A stretch of DNA of 40,695 bases, taken from NCBI GenBank assembly GCA_030622635.1, contig JAUXFX010000006.1, positions 1 to 40,695 on the forward strand. Direction: 5' to 3'. The position numbers and the translations under genes were made by a program. The stretch's first letter is position 1. Each line of letters opens with the position of its first letter. Shown here piece after piece: positions 7,548 through 15,551 of this stretch. The notes beneath the pieces were generated by a model. That model made no database searches and had not been told where the DNA came from. It worked only from the letters and a program-made list of their open reading frames with translations. The DNA comes from Bacteroidota bacterium. Its GTDB lineage: Bacteria; Bacteroidota; Bacteroidia; Bacteroidales; JADFUO01.

Positions 7548-8535
7548 CCAGATAATCACCGATTTAAAGAACAAAATTTATTACCCGGTTTATTTCCTGA
7601 CCGGTGAGGAATCGTTTTATATTGATGAAATATCAAATTATATTGAAAAAAATATTTTGAGCGAAGATGAAAAAGAATTTAATCAAACGGTTATTTACGG
7701 AAGAGAAACAGATGTGCCGACAATTGTCAGCTATGCAAAAAGGTTTCCCATGATGTCGAACTATCAGGTTGTGATAGTTAAAGAAGCTCAACAAGTAAAT
7801 AAAATCGAAGAACTTGCTCCATATATTGAGAATCCCTTAAAATCAACATTACTTGTAATTTGTTATAAGTACAAGAAATTTGACAAACGAACAACTTTTG
7901 CAAAAACTATTGCAAAAAACAGTGTTTTATTTGAATCGGCTAAATTGTATGATAATAAAATTCCTGATTGGATTAATAACTATTTAAAACAAAAAGGATA
8001 TACAATCACACCTAAAGCGTCTTTTTTATTGTCGGAATATCTCGGGGCCGATTTATGTAAAATTTCAAATGAAATAAGTAAGCTGATAATAAATCTACCG
8101 GAAAACACCCAAATAACCGATTTTCATATTGAGGAAAATATCGGGATAAGCAAGGATTTTAATGTATTTGAGCTTCAAAAAATTTTGGGTAAGAAAAATG
8201 TTTATAAAGCCAACCAGATAATAAATTATTTTGCTGCTAATCCTAAGGAAAATCCGATATACAAAATTATCCCGGTTTTATATAGTTTTTTCTCGAAATT
8301 ATTGATTTACCATCAGTTAAAAGACAGGTCAAGGAATAATGTAGCATCAGCTCTTTCAATAAATCCGTATTTTGTTTATGATTATGAAAATGCCGCTAAA
8401 AATTATTCGTTTGAAAAACTGTCAAAAATTATTTCATATCTCAGAGAATATGATGTGAAATCAAAAGGTGTTGGAAATATTTCAGCTAAAGATGGAGAAT
8501 TAATGAAAGAGTTGGTTTTTAAAATATTACATTAA
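7537..8535 (+). CDS. holA: DNA polymerase III delta subunit HolA
   Basis: The 332-residue clamp-loader delta subunit opens the beta sliding clamp during replication. The N-terminus MKFNQIITDLKNKIYYPVYF then LTGEESFYIDEISNYIEK matches the family ('PVYLLxGEExYxID'). The middle has RFPMMSNYQVVIVKEAQQV, and the C-terminal helical collar begins around ISKDFNVFELQKILG. The length is typical (about 330-345). ATG 7537 is used instead of TTG 7528, giving an 11-nt overlap with amn. The C69 peptidase gene follows after 15 nt and may be read through. Confidence 0.92.
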   Translation: MKFNQIITDLKNKIYYPVYFLTGEESFYIDEISNYIEKNILSEDEKEFNQTVIYGRETDVPTIVSYAKRFPMMSNYQVVIVKEAQQVNKIEELAPYIENPLKSTLLVICYKYKKFDKRTTFAKTIAKNSVLFESAKLYDNKIPDWINNYLKQKGYTITPKASFLLSEYLGADLCKISNEISKLIINLPENTQITDFHIEENIGISKDFNVFELQKILGKKNVYKANQIINYFAANPKENPIYKIIPVLYSFFSKLLIYHQLKDRSRNNVASALSINPYFVYDYENAAKNYSFEKLSKIISYLREYDVKSKGVGNISAKDGELMKELVFKILH

Positions 8536-8550
8536 TTAAAAGTTAAAAAA

Positions 8551-10086
8551 ATGAAAATAAAGAAAGTATTAATTTTTACAATCGTTCCTTTGATATTTGT
8601 GATAATATCATCTTCTTCCGTATTTGCCTGTTATGCAGTGATAGCAGGAAAGAAAGCAACAGCTGACGGCTCGGTATTATTTGCCCATAGTGAGTTGAAT
8701 TCCGGTAAAAGATTCCTGAATTTCCGGGTTGTGCCGAGGATAAAATATGAACCGGGTGCAGTAATTCAACTTGCAAATGGCGGCACATATCCTGAAGTAA
8801 GTGAAAGTTATTCATTTATCTGGTCCGAAAATTTTGGTTCAAGAGGCAGTGATTCATATATCAACGAATGGGGTGTTGCTTGTGCCAGTGATGGTACACG
8901 AACCATTGAAGATTCATGGGAAGAATTAATAAAGCGGGGAGACATAATTGACGGCGGTATTGGGTATATGTTAAGGCGTCAGGTAGCACGAAGGGCAAGA
9001 ACAGCAAGAGAAGGTGTACTTATTGCAGGAGAATTGATAAAACATTTCGGATGTAATTTCCTGGGTGTAACGTTAGTTATAGCCGACCCCAATGAAGCAT
9101 GGATATTATCAATGGCAAGGGGACAGCACTGGGTGGCTCAACGGGTCCCTGATAATGAGGTGGTTGTTTTAGCAAATGTTAACATAATCGGGGAAGTTAA
9201 TTTGAAAGACACAAATAATTTTTTAGCATCACCCGATTTAATTGAGTATGCAATAAAAAGGGGATGGTATGACCCGAAAAGCGGTAAGCCTTTCAATTAC
9301 AAAAATGCATACAGCAAGCCCGGTAAAGGCTGGTTTGATATTAAATATGGTTGCGATTCAAGACAATGGCGGGGTCAATGTTTGATGACAGGGGAAAACA
9401 TCCCGATACCAATTAAGGGAAACCTTCCTTTCTCAGTTAAAGCAAATCGTAAAATGACAGTTCAGGATATGAGAGATATTCTAAGCGACCATCTTGAAGG
9501 AACCGAGTTTGATAAAACAAATGATTATAAACTGGGCTCGCCGCATAATATTATGAATTCAGGCGATGGATGTATTTGCAGTCAGCATAACCAGGAAGCC
9601 GCTGTATTCCAGTTGAGAAACTGGTTGCCGCCGGAAATTGGTTGTGTTTACTGGAGAACAACCGGTGCCTCATGTTCAAGTGTTCTTACTCCATGGTATT
9701 TGGGAATAACGGAAACCCCTGAAATGTATTATTTTCAATATGATTTGAATAAAAGTTTAACTGCGGAGTTTCATTTTAATCCGCCCGCAGGCACGTATGA
9801 TTATAACCCTGAAAAAGCATATTGGATATTTAATACTTTAGAAAATCTGGTTGACCTGAATTATAAAAAAAACATTAATAAAGTACGTGAAGTTTGGAAA
9901 GAATATGAAGCAAAAGAATATGCCATGCAACCGGTAATTGAAGAAACTGCTATTAAATTATTTAAAGAAGATAAAGATTTATGCAGAGAATTTTTGACAC
10001 TTTATTCAGGTGCTCTTGCTTTTGAATCTGTTGAAAAAGCAAAAAAAATGATCAACGAATTAAGAACCCGTCTTTTTGGTTCTTAA
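8551..10086 (+). CDS. Secreted C69-family dipeptidase
   Basis: A 511-residue Ntn-hydrolase of peptidase family C69 (PepD-like), which removes dipeptides with broad specificity. A signal peptide (residues 1-26, ending SSSSVFA) is cut just before Cys27 in ACYAVIAGKKATADGSVLFA. That Cys is the expected N-terminal nucleophile, so export processing would also create the active site. The VFAC sequence is a poor lipobox, so a lipoprotein is less likely. Family blocks follow: WGVACASDGTRT, REGVLIAGELI, NEAWILSMARGQHWVAQRVP and LANVNII. It is close behind holA. The end of the gene lies within a 9-bp hairpin that covers the stop codon. Confidence 0.88.
   Translation: MKIKKVLIFTIVPLIFVIISSSSVFACYAVIAGKKATADGSVLFAHSELNSGKRFLNFRVVPRIKYEPGAVIQLANGGTYPEVSESYSFIWSENFGSRGSDSYINEWGVACASDGTRTIEDSWEELIKRGDIIDGGIGYMLRRQVARRARTAREGVLIAGELIKHFGCNFLGVTLVIADPNEAWILSMARGQHWVAQRVPDNEVVVLANVNIIGEVNLKDTNNFLASPDLIEYAIKRGWYDPKSGKPFNYKNAYSKPGKGWFDIKYGCDSRQWRGQCLMTGENIPIPIKGNLPFSVKANRKMTVQDMRDILSDHLEGTEFDKTNDYKLGSPHNIMNSGDGCICSQHNQEAAVFQLRNWLPPEIGCVYWRTTGASCSSVLTPWYLGITETPEMYYFQYDLNKSLTAEFHFNPPAGTYDYNPEKAYWIFNTLENLVDLNYKKNINKVREVWKEYEAKEYAMQPVIEETAIKLFKEDKDLCREFLTLYSGALAFESVEKAKKMINELRTRLFGS
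10060..10086 (+). terminator. Hairpin overlapping the C69 stop codon
   Basis: Perfect 9-bp arms TTAAGAACC / GGTTCTTAA enclose the loop CGTCTTTTT, and the right arm contains the TAA stop. There is no classical U-tract after the stem, so it may be an attenuating hairpin, or a palindromic element at the gene end, rather than an intrinsic terminator. Confidence 0.4.
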
Positions 10087-10408
10087 TATTAATAATTTCT
10101 TAATTTCAGAACTCCTGACCCACAATAAACTATATTATTACAAAAGTTAAAAATATTTTGAATTTATTTTTAACTGATTAAACTATCATAAGATTTATTT
10201 GTCATATTTTATTTAATGCAGGTTAGAAATAGCTAATGGAGTTAATGTTCTGTTTACCCATCCATACGGACTTCCTTTGGTCGTACGGGCTAATGAAACG
10301 AAGTGAATCCGTCCATACGGATACATACGTACTAACTTTGTGTCGTTTGCTTCGCTTCATATGGACTTCGTGTTGCTGGTTACTGGTTTCTGCTGTTTTT
10401 GGTTTCTG
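10087..10408. other. Noncoding gap with dispersed repeats
   Basis: I see no gene in this 320-bp stretch; the 60-residue ORF at 10236 is a shadow through repeats. 10258-10325 holds several tccatacgg/tccgt units. Positions 10268-10289 are the reverse complement of a unit at 32948-32966 (CGACCAAAGGAAGTCCGTA). 10343-10366 repeats the unit near 1071 in reverse. 10368-10411 is a degenerate heptamer array rich in tggttnc/ctggttt. The DNA replaced the body of the gene whose last codons survive at 10409. Confidence 0.6.
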
Positions 10409-10498
10409 GTTAATTTAGGTGGGCAGCTGAGAGGGATTTATTTTGTAAGAATTCAAGGTTATTATTTTATCAGTGTGAAGAAAATTGTGATTCAATAG
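10409..10498 (+). pseudogene. Last 29 codons of a T9SS cargo gene (GH42-like copy)
   Basis: The frame from GTT 10409 reads VNLGGQLRGIYFVRIQ and ends KKIVIQ at TAG 10496-10498. This aligns with VDLSKQPKGIYFVKIQ...KKIVIQ, the end of the GH42-like gene at 17503-19698. The following bases (AGAAGGCAATTATGAAA) also resemble its downstream junction. Upstream sequence is intergenic repeat, so only the sorting-domain tail remains. It shows that a GH42-like gene once stood before the gene at 10508, exactly as one stands before the paralog at 19708. Confidence 0.75.
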
Positions 10499-10507
10499 AA
10501 GGCAATT

Positions 10508-13111
10508 ATGAAAAAAACAATTATCATTTTTTTTGTTTTAATAAGTTTAAGCATAAATTCACATAAATCTTATGCACAGGTTGTTAATGACCTGAATGAT
10601 GTTGCAGTATGGTCATTCAACGGAGGAATAACAGAAGGATGGCATGCAGATTCTGCAATGTATGTGAACCCACAATATTGCAAAAGAGCGTGGTTTAAAT
10701 ATTCCGAGATTCCCTGTAATTATTTTGCTGATTCTACTTATAATTTGTGGACAATTCCACCTTATTTAAATAGTTTAGGTTCTTTATTTGAAGGTGGGGT
10801 TCAGTGTGCTCATATTCAACAAAATACAGGATGGCCATGTGATAATGCTTATGATGATGATCATCAACCACCTTATGAAGTGCCCGATCCTGTCTTTTAT
10901 GATTTTGCAACAAGAAATGCAAATGATAGTATTTATTGGCTGGGGAATTATACTTATCCCAAGAGCAATGCTTCAATAGCTAATGAAAATTGGCAGGATT
11001 TTTTGTTATACTGGGCTTATGAACAGATTGACGCTAATGTGAACGCGTTGGAGTTTGACCAGATAAATGCAGGATACCGTTTTACTACTACAGGAACTCC
11101 TGATAATAATTCAAATGACGGCTATGATGATTATGCAATTGGTACAGCAAATTTTGCTACTAAGCTCTCAGTAGTATGTGAACACGGGATAATTGACCCG
11201 ATTGAGTGGTTTATGCCAACAGATTCAGCAAGTTCTAATAATGATTCTGCTTTTTTTGCTTTTGATGATAATAATGAAACATACTGGCGCTCATCCTTTG
11301 CGGGAAGTCATTGGATTGAGATAGATTTTGGGCGGATACGGACAATTCAACAGGTTTATTTAAAATTTCCTTCTGTTCATATACCTAATAATTTTGAAAT
11401 TACATACTGGAATGGAAATATCTGGCAAAATTTCAATCCACATATATCTTTTACAGGAAATACCGATTCTATCTGTTCATTTTTGATAGAACCTGCTCAG
11501 GCAACAAAGGTTCGTCTTTCTTCAACTGATAATGAAATATGGGTTTATGAAATACAACTTTTTGGTCAGGGATTCAGACAGTATCTTTTAAAAAAATACT
11601 GCGATAGCTTAGGTTGGTCTGTTAATGATTCGCTATGGGAAACAGAAAAACTTGTTATTCTGTCAGATACTTCTGTCTGTCCTGATGGCACAATGAATAC
11701 TTTCAAATATCGCAAATATCTGCAGACACATGGCTGGTCAGGCAATCCATTTGGTACGAATATTACTTTTTTAAATTATCTCAATCCTGTTAATCCGCTC
11801 TTTTGGGATTGGTGTCCGACAAAATATATAAATGGACTATTATTTCCTTTTTTCGCTGATACAAATATATTTGATACTATTGTGATGTTACATTCAGCTT
11901 CCTATTCATACCAAAGAACATACCCGAATTTTTGGTTTCCTGCTATGGATAGCGTAAGAACTTATGCAGCAAATCTTGGGAAAGATGTTTATGTAGCACG
12001 CAACGGATTTTTTAATCCAGGTAATGAAGATTACTTATTAGCTCCATTAGGTGATCACCCAATTTTTCCTGTATATAATGCACCATCGCCTACGGATTCA
12101 AACAAGGTTCTATTAGATGGCTTTCAGGCACGCATCAATATATGGAGATTGTTAAAGGAATATACGGTAAACTCAATGGGACAGGATGTTCCGCTTGTAG
12201 CATTTTGCGATTTTGCAGACCACCTGCCTTTTGCTCATCTCGGAGGTATTGATGAACCTGCTGACCAGAGAGCAATATATTTGCGAACTTATCCGATGGA
12301 AATGTATGCGGCAGGTGTAAATTTCTGCTATCCGGTAGTTGTGCCTTATTATATTGCCTGGTGGGATTCAACATCCTATGATATTGCAATTATAGAGATT
12401 ATTAAACAACAGACGGATTTTCTTAATGCATATAAGGAAATTTATCGTGATGTAAATATAAATAGCGAAGAATTAGAAGTAACAGTTAATGGAATTGTAC
12501 CGTTTAATGGTGAATGGAACTGGCAGGATTGGAGAATTAGCTGCCCGGTGAATGACTCCAAAGTTACAATTGCTTATATGGATAAAGACAGCAGTAATTT
12601 TTCTTATCTTCACATCATAAATCACAATTGGGACAGCATAAACCGTGTAATGCTACCGCAATATAATGTTTCTGTTTCCATTCCCGTAACCGACAATTGT
12701 GAAAATTTAATGCTCGTTTCACCCGATTTTGCTGATACACTTTATCCTGCATTTTCTTATAATGCTGATACAATAAATTTTACAATGGATACTTTAAAAT
12801 ATTATAATGTAATAATTCTTGTTTTTACTGATACTACTACATCAATTAATGAAAATCAAATATTACCGGAAATCAATATATCTATTTATCCGAACCCAAC
12901 AAACGGAATATTTACTATTGAAGGAAAAGATATTCAATCCATTGTAATTACAAATATCAGTGGGCAAGTTGTTTATGACAGAAACCTTCAAGGTTTTAAA
13001 AACCTTGAAGGTTTAATTCAGGTTGATTTAAGTAAGCAGCCGAAAGGAATTTATTTTGTTAAAATCCAAACTAATGATTTAATAAAAACAGAAAAAATAA
13101 TAATTCAATAA
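10508..13111 (+). CDS. Secreted TIM-barrel glycosidase-like protein with internal F5/8C domain and T9SS sorting domain
   Basis: An 867-residue T9SS cargo. The signal peptide is about residues 1-23. Residues ~25-215 and ~355-680 look like two parts of one glycosidase-like TIM barrel: NENWQDFLLYWAYEQIDANV with LEFDQI, then GFRQYLLKKYCDSLGW and GGIDEPADQRAIYLRTYP. Between them, at ~230-353, sits a discoidin (F5/8 type C) domain: FAFDDNNETYWRSS, SHWIEIDFGRIRTIQQVYLK and VYEIQLFGQG. A C-terminal beta sandwich follows (SYLHIINHNWDSIN, ENLMLVSPDFADTL), then the Por sorting domain (~790-867). Glycan binding and hydrolysis are inferred; no CAZy family can be fixed by eye. It is a paralog of the 19708 gene. 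The next gene starts 10 nt downstream. Confidence 0.75.
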   Translation: MKKTIIIFFVLISLSINSHKSYAQVVNDLNDVAVWSFNGGITEGWHADSAMYVNPQYCKRAWFKYSEIPCNYFADSTYNLWTIPPYLNSLGSLFEGGVQCAHIQQNTGWPCDNAYDDDHQPPYEVPDPVFYDFATRNANDSIYWLGNYTYPKSNASIANENWQDFLLYWAYEQIDANVNALEFDQINAGYRFTTTGTPDNNSNDGYDDYAIGTANFATKLSVVCEHGIIDPIEWFMPTDSASSNNDSAFFAFDDNNETYWRSSFAGSHWIEIDFGRIRTIQQVYLKFPSVHIPNNFEITYWNGNIWQNFNPHISFTGNTDSICSFLIEPAQATKVRLSSTDNEIWVYEIQLFGQGFRQYLLKKYCDSLGWSVNDSLWETEKLVILSDTSVCPDGTMNTFKYRKYLQTHGWSGNPFGTNITFLNYLNPVNPLFWDWCPTKYINGLLFPFFADTNIFDTIVMLHSASYSYQRTYPNFWFPAMDSVRTYAANLGKDVYVARNGFFNPGNEDYLLAPLGDHPIFPVYNAPSPTDSNKVLLDGFQARINIWRLLKEYTVNSMGQDVPLVAFCDFADHLPFAHLGGIDEPADQRAIYLRTYPMEMYAAGVNFCYPVVVPYYIAWWDSTSYDIAIIEIIKQQTDFLNAYKEIYRDVNINSEELEVTVNGIVPFNGEWNWQDWRISCPVNDSKVTIAYMDKDSSNFSYLHIINHNWDSINRVMLPQYNVSVSIPVTDNCENLMLVSPDFADTLYPAFSYNADTINFTMDTLKYYNVIILVFTDTTTSINENQILPEINISIYPNPTNGIFTIEGKDIQSIVITNISGQVVYDRNLQGFKNLEGLIQVDLSKQPKGIYFVKIQTNDLIKTEKIIIQ
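12982..13014 (+). repeat. In-frame palindromic element inside a sorting domain (family A)
   Basis: A perfect 33-nt inverted repeat: left arm AAACCTTCAAGGTTTT, 1-nt loop, then its reverse complement. It is read in frame as NLQGFKNLEGL. Each arm is itself nearly palindromic (AACCTTCAAGGTT). It occupies the loop between the GQVVYDR and VDLSKQPKG strands. Confidence 0.85.
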
Positions 13112-13121
13112 GAATGGAACC

Positions 13122-15509
13122 ATGAAAACTATCATTATAATATTCAGTATATTGTTGTTTGGTTCACAGGTTTTTGCACAGTGCAATATCCCAAATCCGG
13201 GTTTTGAAAATTGGGGAACAACTTATCCAACCGGTTGGACACCTATTCATCCGTCAGACAGTACTGCCATTTCTAAAACTACTGATGGTCATACTGGAAA
13301 TTATGCCGTAAAATTCGATACTTCATCAACTTTTACCGGTCTTGTAACAGGAGTTTTTTTGTGTACTGATAAACCTGCAAACATGCAGGGCTATTATAAA
13401 ATGGAAGGAAACGATACATTGACCGTTGTTGTTACGCTTACCGATGCTTTGTTGAATACAGTAGCTGTAGGTGCAAAAATCATGGTTGCCCCATATCCCG
13501 TATATACCAAATTCAATGTTTACATGGAATACGAACCGGTTGCAAATCCTGTTTATGGATTCGTTACAATAATCGCGGCAGGCAGTGGAACTATTTATGT
13601 TGATGATTTATCGTTTAATGGAACGATTTTAACACCTGAAATTGATTCTATCCCAATGCGCGATACCATGAAACTGGCAGCAGATATTTATCTCCCTAAC
13701 GAAACAGATACATTTCCAACCATTTTAATACAGACCCCTTATAACAGAAAAATCTATCGTTCAACAGGCTTGCCATTAAATATTGACTTTGATGTTGCGT
13801 CAAGTGATTATGCTTTTGCAATTGCCGACTGGCGATGCTTTTATGGTTCTGCAAATGCCTGTGTGCCAAATGTTACTATTCAAAAAAGAGGTGAAGACGG
13901 TTATGATATTATTGAATGGATAACACAGCAACCATGGTCTGACGGACAAGTTGGAACTTACGGTGGTTCGGCTGTCGGGAAAATTCAGTATTATACTGCA
14001 AAAGAACAACATCCTGCCCATATCTGTGCCGTACCGAAAGTTACAGGAACAGCTACAAATTATTTTACTTATTTTCCTGGTGGAGCATTAAGAACAGAAT
14101 ATCTTGAAACTCTTGATATTCTTGGATATGGTACATCTGCTATGGTATTGGGGATAGATTCAAACAGGTTTTACAATAATATGTGGCAATATGCCGAGGA
14201 CATTGGATTTTTTCCTGAAATGATCAAAACAAAAATGTTTTTGATTGGCGGATGGTACGACCATAATACTGAAGATGTTTTAGAATGGTACGACAGCTTA
14301 CGCGTATATTCCGATATTTCTGTCAGGGATGAACACAGGTTATTGTTCGGGCCATGGACACACGGGGGGGTTACGACAACAGGTTTGGGAAATGCAATGC
14401 AAGGGGAAATTGATTATTACGAAGCTGAAAACTACGATGATTCCCTTGCCTTGCAGTTTTTTGATTATTATTTAAGGGAACAAATCAACGACTGGGAAAA
14501 CATGCCTGATATTCTATATTTCCAGATGGGGGAAAACACATGGAACCCTGCAACAAATTGGCCTCCCGATTCTATCAATGATGTAATGTTTTATTTACAT
14601 GCTGATGGAACAATAAATGGTGATATACCTGTAAATACTTCCGATAAATTAACAATTGCTTATAATCCCGAAGACCCTTCGCCTACATGGGGCGGATCAA
14701 CATTGAGATATGATTTGTTGCAGGGACCTTTTGACCAATCTTATATGGTTGAGAACAGAAATGATATTTTAGTTTTTTCAACACCTGTTTTAACCAATGA
14801 TGTTGTAATGAAAGGAAATGCAATAATAAATCTGTATGTTTCTTCCGATAAACTGGATACTGATTTTGTTGTCCGTTTAACCGATGTTTATCCTGATGGA
14901 AAGTCCATGTTATTATTGGATGATGGAATTCAAAGAATGCGTTTTCGCAATGGTTACAGGGTTACGGATACCCTGATGATGACACCCGTAAGCATATATC
15001 CGATAACAATTGAATTGCCGAATACAGCGATTACTTTTTTGGAGGGTCACCAAATACGAATAGATGTTACTTCATCAAACTATCCGCGGTTTAACAGGAA
15101 CATGAATACCGGTGGGGATATGTACCCGAACCATAACGGCGATACCCTTGTAAATCCCCTTGTTGCCACAAATACAGTTTATTGCAATAGTTTATACCCT
15201 TCCAATGTTGTTTTGCCCTTAAAAGGTTATTGTACTGAAATAAATGAAAATGAACATAAAAACACCGAACTTGATTTTCTGATTTATCCAAATCCAACAA
15301 CAGGAATGTTTATAATTGAGGGTGCAGGGATTAAAAATATTGAAATTACAAATATCAGTGGGCAAGTTGTTTATGACAGAAACCTTCAAGGTTTTAAAAA
15401 CCCATCTGATGAATATAGGGTTGATTTAAGTGAGCAGCCGAAAGGAATTTATTTTGTTAAAATCCAAACTAATGATTTAATAAAAACAGAAAAAATAATA
15501 ATTCAATAA
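13122..15509 (+). CDS. Secreted S15/CocE-family hydrolase with T9SS sorting domain
   Basis: A 795-residue exported alpha/beta hydrolase of the X-Pro dipeptidyl-peptidase/CocE-NonD family. The signal peptide (1-19, ending QVFA) is followed by a jelly-roll carbohydrate-binding-like domain (~20-170: NPGFENWGTTYPTGW ... IYVDDLSFNG). The catalytic domain starts PMRDTMKLAADIYLP. The triad candidates are Ser283 (TYGGSAVGK), Asp380 (IGGWYDHNTED) and His414 (FGPWTHGG). The C-terminal S15 beta domain runs to ~715 and the Por sorting domain to 795. The substrate is a peptide or an ester and cannot be told here. A run of seven G follows the His414 codon. It lies in the cargo run, 10 nt after the first gene. 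Confidence 0.85.
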   Translation: MKTIIIIFSILLFGSQVFAQCNIPNPGFENWGTTYPTGWTPIHPSDSTAISKTTDGHTGNYAVKFDTSSTFTGLVTGVFLCTDKPANMQGYYKMEGNDTLTVVVTLTDALLNTVAVGAKIMVAPYPVYTKFNVYMEYEPVANPVYGFVTIIAAGSGTIYVDDLSFNGTILTPEIDSIPMRDTMKLAADIYLPNETDTFPTILIQTPYNRKIYRSTGLPLNIDFDVASSDYAFAIADWRCFYGSANACVPNVTIQKRGEDGYDIIEWITQQPWSDGQVGTYGGSAVGKIQYYTAKEQHPAHICAVPKVTGTATNYFTYFPGGALRTEYLETLDILGYGTSAMVLGIDSNRFYNNMWQYAEDIGFFPEMIKTKMFLIGGWYDHNTEDVLEWYDSLRVYSDISVRDEHRLLFGPWTHGGVTTTGLGNAMQGEIDYYEAENYDDSLALQFFDYYLREQINDWENMPDILYFQMGENTWNPATNWPPDSINDVMFYLHADGTINGDIPVNTSDKLTIAYNPEDPSPTWGGSTLRYDLLQGPFDQSYMVENRNDILVFSTPVLTNDVVMKGNAIINLYVSSDKLDTDFVVRLTDVYPDGKSMLLLDDGIQRMRFRNGYRVTDTLMMTPVSIYPITIELPNTAITFLEGHQIRIDVTSSNYPRFNRNMNTGGDMYPNHNGDTLVNPLVATNTVYCNSLYPSNVVLPLKGYCTEINENEHKNTELDFLIYPNPTTGMFIIEGAGIKNIEITNISGQVVYDRNLQGFKNPSDEYRVDLSEQPKGIYFVKIQTNDLIKTEKIIIQ
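15380..15395 (+). repeat. Half of a family A palindrome in the S15 sorting domain
   Basis: The left arm AAACCTTCAAGGTTTT is intact, but the right arm is replaced by AAAAACCCATCTGATGAAT. The replacement resembles the flank of the family B palindrome in the 15552 gene, so this sorting domain looks like a recombinant of the two types. Confidence 0.7.
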
Positions 15510-15551
15510 CAATTTTACATTGACGGAAGCTAAATATTAATTTAATAAACC

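Noticed and set aside
8620-8640. Lipoprotein signal on the C69 dipeptidase (Cys27)
   Set aside because: VFAC is a poor lipobox, and Cys27 followed by YAVIAGKKATADGS is the expected Ntn nucleophile of family C69.
10236-10418. 60-residue ORF between the C69 gene and the cargo cluster
   Set aside because: It runs through dispersed repeats and a heptamer array, has no recognisable content, and its end overlaps the sorting-domain remnant in another frame.
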